Below are positions 1 through 7,165 of a DNA stretch of 42,827 nt, piece by piece. Position numbers and translations under genes: made by a program. Below the pieces are notes generated by a model. The model was given only the letters and a program-made list of their open reading frames with translations, did no database searches and had not been told where the DNA came from. The DNA comes from Kribbella catacumbae DSM 19601. Lineage in GTDB: Bacteria; Actinomycetota; Actinomycetes; Propionibacteriales; Kribbellaceae. Every line of letters begins with the position of its first letter. The stretch's first letter is position 1. The stretch covers positions 180 through 43,006 of the forward strand of contig NZ_AQUZ01000070.1 of the NCBI RefSeq assembly GCF_000372465.1, read 5' to 3'.

Positions 1-393
1 GGCGACGTCAATCAGGGCGCCCGCTGGTACAACCCAGACTCCGGCACCTTCAACTCCCGCGACACCATGACGTACAACGCGGGCGTCGCCTCCTCCCTCC
101 CCAACCTCTACGCCTACGGCGCCGGCAACCCCGTCACCCTCAACGACCCCACCGGCAACCGCGTCATCGACCCCAATGATGACCCGCGCTGTTGGATGGA
201 ATTCCCCAACGGGGACGATCGAAAGCCCGTCAAGAGGTGCGACCCGCCGAAAACCCCGACGCCGAAGCCCGGCGATGGTGGGAAGCCACCACCCGAGGAC
301 GAAGGCGCCTGCGCGGCAACCCCGCCTGCTGGGGCGAACCGGATGAGATCTGCACAAAGAACTGCGGCCCGAAGCCGCCCAAAGATTGCATAA
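1..393 (+). CDS. Rhs/YD-repeat protein, C-terminal end of core (5' truncated, frameshifted)
   Basis: The window opens inside this gene, which is open in frame 1 from base 1. It encodes the hallmark end of an Rhs core: ARWYNPDSGTFNSRDT, then NLYAYGAGNPVTLNDPTG, the conserved segment just before the variable tip. Rhs proteins are large secreted or surface polymorphic toxins whose beta-cage encloses the toxic C-terminus. After the core comes a Pro/Lys/Asp-rich linker, and the frame closes at 391-393 in unrelated-looking sequence (ANRMRSAQRTAARSR). The tip continues in frame 3 as the Cys/Pro-rich linker of the next entry. A single-base loss around 295-330 would therefore explain the split. It may be a real inactivating mutation or a sequencing error; the sequence alone cannot decide. 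Confidence 0.8.
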   Translation, partial: GDVNQGARWYNPDSGTFNSRDTMTYNAGVASSLPNLYAYGAGNPVTLNDPTGNRVIDPNDDPRCWMEFPNGDDRKPVKRCDPPKTPTPKPGDGGKPPPEDEGACAATPPAGANRMRSAQRTAARSRPKIA

Positions 394-1799
394 AGAACTG
401 CGACCCGCCTAAGTGCAAGTCGAAGAGTTGCGGGCACAAGCCACCCCCGCCACCGGTCTGTGACGCCCAGTGCCAACTGAACAAGAAGATCAACAAAGAG
501 CGCAAGAAACTAGAACACGAAGCCAAGACCATCGCTCAAGACCCACCCGGCAACCCCTCCTGCGCGAACGGCAACCAAAGCCTCTGCCCCACCGACCCCA
601 ACCAGCCGGCAACCGTCATCGGCGTCCAAGGCGACCTAACCGACGAAACCCGCGACTGGTCCAAGACTCGGTACCAGAATGCGTTGGATCGAGCAGGGTC
701 TGTCATTGGAAATGTCAGTCTGACGGGTGGCCACAACTTCTTCTCGGCCATGGGTGGTGACCCAGCGCACCCTCACCCCGACCGCTTCTACGAGATGGCA
801 GGCTGCTCTGGCGGTCCCGGCTGCGTCCTACCCGAAGGCTTCGAAGGCACCTACGGAGAGTACAGAGCGCTAGCAGGCGAGGAAGCCTTCGGTGAGCTGC
901 TCCTGCTCCTCATACCGCTACCAATCCCCACAAAACTCCTCGCACTCGGAAAGGCCGTCGAAGCCATCAGGGGCGGCAAGGCAGGCAAGGCGGCGGCCAA
1001 TGCCTGCAAGCCACACTCCTTCTTGCCCGGCACAGCTGTCCTCATGGCTGACGGCACAACCAAGCCGATCGAGCAAGTCAAGATCGGCGATCGTGTTCTG
1101 GCCACCAACCCTTCGGACGGCACAACCGAAGCGCAGACAGTAACCGACGTCATCGTCGGCGAAGGAATGAAATCTCTCGTAGAGATCACCGTCGAGGAGC
1201 AGCAATGGAGTGGCCGACGAAAGCAAGGACGGGTGACAGCCACGGATAAGCACCCCTTCTACGAGCAGCTCAGCCGCTCCTGGGTCGACGCCGGTGACCT
1301 ACGCCCAGGCAACAAACTCGTTGCCCGAGCAGAAGCCATCACGGCCACCGTCACGTCTGTCCGTCACCGCCAAGCCATCACCCGGGTGCACAACCTCACG
1401 GTCGCCAACACGCACACGTACTATGTCTTGGCAGGACGGACTCCGGTACTGGTTCACAATTCCGATTGTTTTACAGCGCCCGCAAGTCGCCTGAACCGGC
1501 ATGGAGAGTTGACCAACGGCAAGTATACGGTGAGTAGTGACGCGATGGCGAAGCATCTTCCAACTACTGCTGGCCAAGGTAAGAGTGTTTTCCTGACGGG
1601 CGTTGACGCGGAGAAGGCGGTCCTGGATGCGGCTGCGTACGCAGACGCTAATGGACTATGGGTGGGAGACAAAGCGAAAGTATTTGTGCAGAACGGGCCC
1701 GTGGGAATCCTTGGAAAGAATGGCGAATTGACTCAGTACCTTAATGTATATCGAAATGCGCGCGGCGGCGTGCATGGTAGTACTGGTGGTGCGCGATGA
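192..1799 (+). CDS. Rhs tip: pretoxin Hint domain plus unclassified C-terminal toxin
   Basis: This frame is really the continuation of the preceding Rhs gene. Its first ~40 residues are probably out of frame and genuine sequence begins near base 315. Features in order: a Cys/Pro-rich linker (several KNC, CDPPKC motifs); a pre-Hint segment with a hydrophobic stretch LLLLLIPLPIP; a Hint (intein-like) domain from Cys at 1005-1007 (CKPHSFLPGTAVLMADG) to VLVHN at 1446-1460; and a 112-residue tip from 1461. Hint domains of polymorphic toxins cut the chain after the His-Asn pair and release the tip. The tip contains HGELTNGKYTVS, SVFLTGVDAEKAVLDAAAYAD and ends YLNVYRNARGGVHGSTGG. I do not recognise its enzymatic class. 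The stop overlaps the start of the next gene by four bases (ATGA), the usual toxin-immunity arrangement. Confidence 0.8.
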   Translation: MDGIPQRGRSKARQEVRPAENPDAEARRWWEATTRGRRRLRGNPACWGEPDEICTKNCGPKPPKDCIKNCDPPKCKSKSCGHKPPPPPVCDAQCQLNKKINKERKKLEHEAKTIAQDPPGNPSCANGNQSLCPTDPNQPATVIGVQGDLTDETRDWSKTRYQNALDRAGSVIGNVSLTGGHNFFSAMGGDPAHPHPDRFYEMAGCSGGPGCVLPEGFEGTYGEYRALAGEEAFGELLLLLIPLPIPTKLLALGKAVEAIRGGKAGKAAANACKPHSFLPGTAVLMADGTTKPIEQVKIGDRVLATNPSDGTTEAQTVTDVIVGEGMKSLVEITVEEQQWSGRRKQGRVTATDKHPFYEQLSRSWVDAGDLRPGNKLVARAEAITATVTSVRHRQAITRVHNLTVANTHTYYVLAGRTPVLVHNSDCFTAPASRLNRHGELTNGKYTVSSDAMAKHLPTTAGQGKSVFLTGVDAEKAVLDAAAYADANGLWVGDKAKVFVQNGPVGILGKNGELTQYLNVYRNARGGVHGSTGGAR

Positions 1800-2197
1800 T
1801 TGATATAACAGAACCCCTGGCGCGGTTGGCTGGCGAGGGCGCACCTATCTGGACTTCCGATGTAGCGTCCGTTCTGGCCGCCAAGCTAGCGCGGTCGGTT
1901 GACGGTGCCTTGGATTGGGATGAGGACGCCGGTGAGGAATGGCTGAGCGTTCTGACTGACGGCATCCGCGTGGCCGCGCTTTCCGCAAGGTTGCGATTGG
2001 TTCTAACGATTGAGGGTGTGCCGCTTGAATCGGTGGCTGGTCAGGATGTGATCGCGATTGTGGTGCCGTCATTTGATGATCCGATCCTGCGCTCGGATTT
2101 ATCTGCCCTTGCCAATGCCTTTGGGGGGGAACAGATGTTTCGAACGCTGGACACCGAGAAGTTCTCGGCGAACGATTTGTGGTTTGCCACTGTGTGA
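1796..2197 (+). CDS. Putative cognate immunity protein
   Basis: A 133-residue acidic cytosolic protein with no signal peptide or membrane segment. It begins at an ATG overlapping the toxin stop (ATGA), so the two are probably translationally coupled. Its position directly after a Hint-processed toxin tip is the basis for the call: immunity genes of polymorphic toxins lie immediately downstream and neutralise the tip in self or sibling cells. The sequence (MIDITEPLARLAGEG..., with VVPSFDDPILRSDLSALANAFGG near the end) does not match an immunity family I can name. It is the only gene of the immunity array that looks intact, and its GC content is lower than that of the core genome, as is usual for exchanged tips. 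Confidence 0.7.
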   Translation: MIDITEPLARLAGEGAPIWTSDVASVLAAKLARSVDGALDWDEDAGEEWLSVLTDGIRVAALSARLRLVLTIEGVPLESVAGQDVIAIVVPSFDDPILRSDLSALANAFGGEQMFRTLDTEKFSANDLWFATV

Positions 2198-2215
2198 GGC
2201 GGTGAGGTTAGTCGA

Positions 2216-2550
2216 ATGACCCGAGGGGGTGTGATCTCCGAGTTCGGGTACGACTACGCCGGGCGACTGGTCCGTAGCACGGATGGGATGGGGCGCAGCA
2301 GCGTCGCGACGTACGACCGGGTTGGTCGGGTGGTTGCGTCGAAGACGCTGGATGCGGCGAATGCGTCACTGGGGACGACCTAGTTGGCCTACGACGCGGA
2401 CGGCAACCTGATCTCGTCGATGCCGGCGAGCGAAGGCGACCGACGATCTACATGTACGACGCAGTCGGGCGGCTCACCAAGCAGGTCGATCCGTTGACGG
2501 CGACGGACTCGATCACCATCGGGTACGGGTACGACGTGCTCAGGAGCTAG
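2216..2550 (+). pseudogene. Decayed Rhs/YD-repeat fragment
   Basis: An ATG at 2216 opens 55 codons of YD-repeat sequence (FGYDYAGRLVRSTDGMGR, TYDRVGRVVASKTLDAANASLG) that end at a TAG at 2381-2383. The repeat sense continues past the stop (LAYDADGNLISSMPASEGD), then shifts frame near 2440-2450 and goes on as IYMYDAVGRLTKQVDP and IGYGYD, ending at a TAG at 2548-2550. At least one nonsense codon and one frameshift therefore interrupt what was an internal piece of an Rhs core. It lies between a live immunity gene and a dead one, as expected from recombination that swaps Rhs tips and leaves displaced 3' pieces behind. It is not expected to be functional. Confidence 0.75.
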
Positions 2551-2566
2551 CAAAGATCAGGGTCAG

Positions 2567-2860
2567 GTGAGCGAATTGTCCGCGACGTATGAGGTTGAAT
2601 TCCCGAAATATCTTGACGGGTATGAATTGGAGACTGAGTCGAAGGGGTACCTTGTAGACTTGATTGTCCGTAGTGGGGATAGGCAGTAGAGTGTCACAGT
2701 TTATGATCCAGCCCGTCTCGCGCAAGAGGTGTTAGATGAGTTGCGGAATGCTCCCTGCTTCGCTGTGTCGAACCTCCTTGTCGTCCCCATGGTCACGCGT
2801 GACGCTATTATTACAGCTTTGTCAAAGCTGGCGGAGATGGATTTTTCAGAGTTCGAATGA
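2567..2860 (+). pseudogene. Immunity-type small protein interrupted by an amber codon
   Basis: A GTG at 2567 opens a 97-codon frame that reads VSELSATYEVEFPKYLDGYE, reaches a TAG at 2687-2689, and continues in the same frame with clearly protein-like sequence (SVTVYDPARLAQEVLDELRN, then SNLLVVPMVTRDAIITALSKL) to a TGA at 2858-2860. Restoring the TAG to Tyr gives RQYSVTVYDPARL, which suggests a TAC/TAT to TAG change. No known family was recognised. Size, position behind an Rhs fragment and coupling to the following barstar-like gene (ATGA overlap at 2857-2860) suggest an orphan immunity gene that has died by one substitution. Suppression of the amber codon cannot be excluded from sequence. Confidence 0.6.
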
Positions 2861-3350
2861 CGAATGGATGGTATTTCTCCAGCTTTGCTGAGAAGTTGGC
2901 GGAAGGTTGAGGAAACGTGCATTGGCGACCGATCTCCAGTGTCATCCCAGGGCTCTCTGCTCCTCCATATCTGCTTCCGGATAGTGGCCGATGGGACGTC
3001 ACACATCGTGTTGCGGGTCAGGGTTTGAGGTCCGGTGTATCGATGCTGCAGAGTTCCACTCGGGGCGTGACGCGTCTCTAGCGATTGGGCGAGAGCTTGA
3101 CTTTCCGAGCTACTTTCGCGGCGGCTGGGATGGGTTCTTCGACTTGCTGTCCGCAGGGTTTCAGGAGAAGCCACGCCGCTTGGTCGTGGGGCTTCTGAAC
3201 TCAGATGTTCTTGCGGATAGAGACTTGCGTCTGTTCGTGAACACATCGTGGCATCTCCAGAATGCGACAGAAACGATCGAATCTGGTGGCGGTGGTGATT
3301 GGCAGCTGGAATTCCTCTACTGGGGGGCTTGGCGCTCAGTTGGGGATTGA
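2857..3350 (+). pseudogene. Barstar-like immunity gene, broken
   Basis: The intact 3' part (from about 3020, often called from an ATG at 2991) encodes IDAAEFHSGRDASLAIGREL, then FPSYFRGGWDGFFDLL and LNSDVLADRDLRLFV. This is the barstar pattern of a beta strand, a helix with aromatic residues around GGWDGFFDLL, and a C-terminal WQLEFLYWGAW. Upstream, an ATG at 2857 overlapping the previous stop reads MTNGWYFSSFAEKLAEG, meets a TGA at 2908-2910, and continues in the same frame as NVHWRPISSVIPGLSAPPYLL up to about 3015. It then needs a one-base shift to join the barstar frame. The ancestral protein was therefore about 165 residues and carries a nonsense codon and a frameshift. Barstar-family proteins inhibit RNase toxins; whether the 3' part alone is still made is unknown. 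Confidence 0.65.
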
Positions 3351-3524
3351 GGCTGGTCCCTCTCCGCGATCGCTTTGTGAGCGGTCGTGAACTGCGGGCC
3401 TCGCCGGGCACTTCCGGTGGGGCCGTAGGGGTGTTGTTGGGGCCACAAGGCAGGCCCCGCCCTTGATCACCGGCCTTGGCCACCGTGGGTTCAAGGCGCG
3501 ACGTAGGAGCGCCGCCTGGGGCGG

Positions 3525-4757
3525 GTGGGAGCGGCGACGGAGGAGGTGCGTGGGGGAGTGGACTGGCGTCGTGCCAAGATTTCGGGCATGCGCACCAAGG
3601 TGATGTGGGTGGTGGCATTCGGGGTCTGTGTTGTTGCCAGCGTCGTTTTGCCGATGCTTTGGCAGCATTCGTTGGTGGATTTGAAGGTCTATCGGCTGGG
3701 TGGGGCCACGCTGCTTGAGGATGCCTCGGCCCTGTACGACGCTCGGCTGGCTGGGCTGCCCTTCACGTATCCGCCGTTTGCGGCGGTGGTGATGGTGCCG
3801 TTTGCGTTGTTGCCGTGGCCGGTTGCCGTGAGCCTCTGGACGCTGGGGACCTTCGTCAGTTTGATCGCGGTGTGGCGGCTTTGCGCTGGGAGCGCGATGG
3901 CCTCGCCGGTGCTGTTGGCGGTGGTGGCTGGGTCGCTGTTGCTTGAGCCGGTGCGGGAGACGTTGGGGTTTGGGCAGGTCAATCTGATGTTGTGTGCCTT
4001 GATCTTGTACGACGTACTGAGTCCGGCCACCCGCCCAGCGAGAGGCATCTGGATTGGCGTGGCGGCGGGGGTGAAGCTGACGCCGTTGGTCTTCTTCGGG
4101 TTGCTGCTCATCACGCGGCAGTGGAAGGCGCTGGCCTATGCGACGGCCGCCTTCGTTGCCACCGTGCTGGTGGGGTTTGCAACCACGCCGCACGGCGCAA
4201 CGGAGTACTGGACTTCGCTGGTGAAGGAGACGACTCGCATTGGTGGGTTGGCGTTCTCGAGTAATCAGTCGTGGAACGCGTTTCTGATCAGGATCACCGG
4301 TGATCTGGATGGCGGTGGGTCGATCTGGCTCGCGCTCGTCGGGGTGACGGTTGCCGGTGGGCTCTGGCTGACCCGGATCCTGTGGCTTCGCAATGACCGG
4401 TTGGCTGCGGTGTCAATAACCGCGCTGATTGGGCTGCTGTGTTCGCCCGTGTCGTGGAGTCACCACTGGGTCTGGATCATTCCGTTGGGGGCCAGCGTGA
4501 TGGCCGTGCTCCCCAAGAGGCCGAAGGTGGTGTTCGCGAGCCTGTGGTTCGGGTTGTTTCTGATTGCGCCGATCTGGTGGCCGCCCAATCACTACAACCG
4601 CGAGTTGGACTGGTCCTTGCCGGAGCAGTTCAGCGGCAATGCTTACCTGATCGCGGCGCTCATCGCCGTCGTCCTGCTCATCACGCGCCGACCCCTTCCG
4701 CGAGCTGAGGCAGATCAAACTCGTAAGGCCCCGGAGATAGCAACACAACTGCAATAG
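3525..4757 (+). CDS. GT87-family (DUF2029) polyprenyl-phosphate mannosyltransferase, copy 1
   Basis: An integral membrane protein of up to 410 residues with about ten hydrophobic segments. Features of the GT-C fold family GT87 are visible: an Asp just after the first membrane segment (VDLKVYRLGG, near residue 52), FTYPPFAAVVMVP, the motif EPVRETLGFGQVNLM (about 141-155), GVKLTPLVFF, SNQSWNAFLIR and SWSHHWVWIIPLG. Family members such as mycobacterial PimE move mannose from a polyprenyl-phosphate donor to glycolipids on the outer face of the membrane; the acceptor here is unknown. The start is uncertain: ATG 3525, GTG 3558 (a GGAGG lies about 12 bases upstream) and ATG 3588 are all possible. 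Codon use is richer in TTG/GTG/GGT than in the downstream paralogue, with which it probably forms a two-gene unit. Confidence 0.85.
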   Translation: MGAATEEVRGGVDWRRAKISGMRTKVMWVVAFGVCVVASVVLPMLWQHSLVDLKVYRLGGATLLEDASALYDARLAGLPFTYPPFAAVVMVPFALLPWPVAVSLWTLGTFVSLIAVWRLCAGSAMASPVLLAVVAGSLLLEPVRETLGFGQVNLMLCALILYDVLSPATRPARGIWIGVAAGVKLTPLVFFGLLLITRQWKALAYATAAFVATVLVGFATTPHGATEYWTSLVKETTRIGGLAFSSNQSWNAFLIRITGDLDGGGSIWLALVGVTVAGGLWLTRILWLRNDRLAAVSITALIGLLCSPVSWSHHWVWIIPLGASVMAVLPKRPKVVFASLWFGLFLIAPIWWPPNHYNRELDWSLPEQFSGNAYLIAALIAVVLLITRRPLPRAEADQTRKAPEIATQLQ

Positions 4758-4772
4758 TGGCGTAGACCGGTC

Positions 4773-5996
4773 GTGACCCGATCTGGTGTCAGTCTGGATC
4801 AGGTGAACTGGGGGATCCTGGGGGACCCGGCCAAGCGCCGTTGGTGGCTGGTCGCGGGTGTGTGCGTTGTCGTTGGGCTGCTGCTGCCCCTTGTGTGGGA
4901 TCACACCGGCGCTGATCTGAAGGTCTACCGCCTGGGCGGCGCCGCGCTTCTGTCCGATCCGGACAGCCTCTACACGACCCGCCTGCGGTACATCTCGATG
5001 CCGTTCACCTACCCGCTCTTCGGCGGGGTGATCATGGCGCCGGTCTCGCTGCTGCCTTGGCCACTCGCGTACGGCGCGTCGATCGCCGCCTCCCTGGTCG
5101 CGCTCGCTGTGATCTGGAAGCTGAGCCTCAAACACCTGAGACTGCACCCAGCCATCCTGATCGCCATCGTCGCCGCGTCCCTGCTGATCGAGCCCGTCCG
5201 CGAAACCCTGTCCTACGGCCAGATCAACCTGATCCTCTGCGCCTTGATCCTGTACGACGTACTGGGCCCGAAAACCCGTCAAGGCAGGGGCATCTGGCTC
5301 GGACTCGCCGCTGGGATCAAGCTGACGCCGTTGGTCTTCTTCGGCCTGCTGGTCGTCACGCGACAGTGGAAGGCGCTCGCGCACGCGTCGGCCGCCTTCG
5401 CTGCCACCGTGGCGATCGGGTTCCTGATCGCGCCGCGGACGGCGTATGAGTACTGGACGCATCTGGTTTCCGACACTGGCCGTATCGGCGGGCTCGCGTA
5501 CTCGGGCAACCAGTCGTGGAACGGATTCCTGATCCGCGTCTCTGGTGATCTCGACGGCGGCGGCCGGCTCTGGCTGGTCGTAGTAATGGCGACTGTGATC
5601 GCCGGGCTCTGGCTGAGTCGCAATCTCTGGCTGAGGGGCGAGCAACTGGCCGCGGTATCGGTGACGGCGATGATCGGTCTTCTCTGCTCGCCGGTCTCCT
5701 GGAGTCATCACTGGGTCTGGGTCATCCCGCTCGGCATTTCGTTGCTCACGGCAACGCAGCTCGGCCGTCGTCATCCGTTGCCGGTGGCACTGACCTGGTC
5801 GGGCTTGTTCATGCTGGCGCCGATCTGGTGGCCGCCCCGGCGCGGAAACCTCGAACTCAGCTGGAACTTCTTCGAAGCGCTGGCCGGCAACGTCTATCTC
5901 TGGCTGTCGCTCGCCGCCGGTCTCCTACTCGCCTTCGGCCGCCGCCGCGACCAGATCCCAGCGGGGATGGAACTAGAACTGGACACGACCTCGTAG
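4773..5996 (+). CDS. GT87-family (DUF2029) polyprenyl-phosphate mannosyltransferase, copy 2
   Basis: A 407-residue paralogue of the upstream gene, starting at a GTG 15 bases after its stop. It keeps the same landmarks in the same order: ADLKVYRLGGAALL, FTYPLFGGVIMAP, EPVRETLSYGQINLI, GIKLTPLVFFGLL, SGNQSWNGFLIRVSGDLDGGG and SWSHHWVWVIPLG. It is a polytopic membrane glycosyltransferase predicted to use a lipid-linked mannose donor. The tandem arrangement and near-identical motif blocks indicate gene duplication. The two copies differ in codon preference (this one has more C-ending codons), so either the duplication is old or one copy was acquired separately. No acceptor or pathway partner is encoded next to them. 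Confidence 0.85.
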   Translation: MTRSGVSLDQVNWGILGDPAKRRWWLVAGVCVVVGLLLPLVWDHTGADLKVYRLGGAALLSDPDSLYTTRLRYISMPFTYPLFGGVIMAPVSLLPWPLAYGASIAASLVALAVIWKLSLKHLRLHPAILIAIVAASLLIEPVRETLSYGQINLILCALILYDVLGPKTRQGRGIWLGLAAGIKLTPLVFFGLLVVTRQWKALAHASAAFAATVAIGFLIAPRTAYEYWTHLVSDTGRIGGLAYSGNQSWNGFLIRVSGDLDGGGRLWLVVVMATVIAGLWLSRNLWLRGEQLAAVSVTAMIGLLCSPVSWSHHWVWVIPLGISLLTATQLGRRHPLPVALTWSGLFMLAPIWWPPRRGNLELSWNFFEALAGNVYLWLSLAAGLLLAFGRRRDQIPAGMELELDTTS

Positions 5997-6056
5997 AACC
6001 TTTCGGCTCAGGTCTGCATCAAGCCTTTGAGAAGCCAAATCGAAGGGAATCTCTTG

Positions 6057-6944
6057 ATGCGTCGCGCTTCGATCCTAGCCAGCGTTGCCGTTCTGTCCAC
6101 GGCGATCGTGCTGCCCGCCACGCCTGCCTTCGCGAAAGCGGCTGCGCCCTGCGTGATGGATCTTTCGTCCGTGACAGCGGCCGGTGACATCGTCGGATCT
6201 CAGGTCTATGCCAACACGCCACCCGAAACGGTGCCGAGCACGGTGAAGAAGGTGTTCAAGCCCGGGGCGGTGCGGTTGAGCTCGACCTGGGACTACACCG
6301 TCACGCCGGCCAGCGAAGGCGTCGGGACCGGCTTGGTGGTGCAGGGCTCCGTCCTGTATTCCGCGACGTACACGATCGGCGGCTCGAACCCCGGCTCGCG
6401 GGTCACCGCGATCGGTGGCGGCTGGGGTACGTACAAGGCGATTGAGACATCCTTCTACCAAAAGGCTCCAGTACTGCGGAAGCAGCTCTACGGTTTGCGC
6501 ACTGACGGCGTGATTTCGCGTTGGTCGGCCGGCGACCGGGGCACCTGGCGGGCGCAGGGTTCGGCCGGTGGGTTCGCGGCGGTGAAGACGATGGCGTTGA
6601 TCAGTCAGACGCCGACGTACGACACGTTCCTGGCGAACACCCGTGGCGGTGCGCTGTACACGATCCACATCCCGACCAGCTCCCCGATGAAGCCGATCGT
6701 GAAGCGGGTCCGATCGTCCACCTGGCAGGGATTCGAGTACCTCGTCGCCGAGCAGTGTGGCGCCAAGGGCACCCTGCTGGCCGGCATCGACAAGGAGACC
6801 GGCGCCGCCCACCTGTACGCCGTCGGCCACGCCACCGGCGCAACAACAGTCATCCAGCCCATCGGCAAGATCCCCGGCACCTTCAACGCCCCCGTCGACT
6901 TCCTCACCAGCGCCGAAAGCAAGCCACCCCTGAACGGCGAGTGA
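6057..6944 (+). CDS. Secreted protein, possible beta-propeller/tachylectin-like
   Basis: The ATG at 6057 is preferred over the in-frame TTG at 6027. It has an AAGGGA ribosome site about 8 bases upstream, and the protein then begins directly with a signal peptide (MRRASILASVAVLSTAIVLPATPAFA). The mature ~269 residues contain repeated segments of the kind LYGLRTDGVISRWSAG, ALYTIHIPTSSPMK and AHLYAVGHATG, spaced as in small beta-propeller or tachylectin-type repeats. That fold is a suggestion only; no catalytic motif is visible. It follows the GT87 pair by 60 bases on the same strand, but nothing links their functions. A long inverted repeat lies downstream at 6991-7093. Confidence 0.6.
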   Translation: MRRASILASVAVLSTAIVLPATPAFAKAAAPCVMDLSSVTAAGDIVGSQVYANTPPETVPSTVKKVFKPGAVRLSSTWDYTVTPASEGVGTGLVVQGSVLYSATYTIGGSNPGSRVTAIGGGWGTYKAIETSFYQKAPVLRKQLYGLRTDGVISRWSAGDRGTWRAQGSAGGFAAVKTMALISQTPTYDTFLANTRGGALYTIHIPTSSPMKPIVKRVRSSTWQGFEYLVAEQCGAKGTLLAGIDKETGAAHLYAVGHATGATTVIQPIGKIPGTFNAPVDFLTSAESKPPLNGE

Positions 6945-6990
6945 CCCGGCTAGTACGACAGCCGGAGGTCGTGATGTTGGGCGGCAGGCC

Positions 6991-7093
6991 CGGACCTCCG
7001 CCACTCACAAACCTCTCGTTTCCACCCGGGAAGCATGCCTGTGCACGCCTGGCCGGGTGCGACCAGTTGAGGTTTGTGAGTGGTGGCGGTCCG
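6991..7093. repeat. Imperfect 25-bp inverted repeat with structured 53-base spacer
   Basis: The left arm is 6991-7015 and the right arm 7069-7093, 25 bases each with two mismatches when one is reverse-complemented. The spacer carries its own complementary pair CACCCGG (7023-7029) and CCGGGTG (7053-7059), so the whole 103 bases could fold as one long hairpin. It lies between the convergent ends of the secreted-protein gene (+) and the glycine-rich protein gene (-). It has no T-run at either edge, so it is not an obvious intrinsic terminator. It may be a small non-autonomous element or a structured 3' region. Confidence 0.6.
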
Positions 7094-7118
7094 GCTCAAC
7101 GCGACGACCGCAAAAGAA

Positions 7119-7149
7119 AACCACCGGACGCCCAAGGCGTCCGGTGGTT
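7119..7149 (-). terminator. Intrinsic terminator of the glycine-rich protein gene
   Basis: A perfect 14-bp stem (7119-7132 with 7136-7149, core CCACCGGACGCC) with a 3-base loop. Read on the minus strand it is followed by TTTTCTTTTG. It lies 17 bases after the stop of the minus-strand gene ending at 7166 and is a textbook intrinsic terminator. Confidence 0.85.
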
Positions 7150-7165
7150 GGTAGTGCTGGAGGGG

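Noticed and set aside
3336..5774. Long minus-strand frames opposite the GT87 genes
   Set aside because: Arg/Gln/His-rich translations typical of the antisense frame of GC-rich genes, with no recognisable domain or ribosome site.
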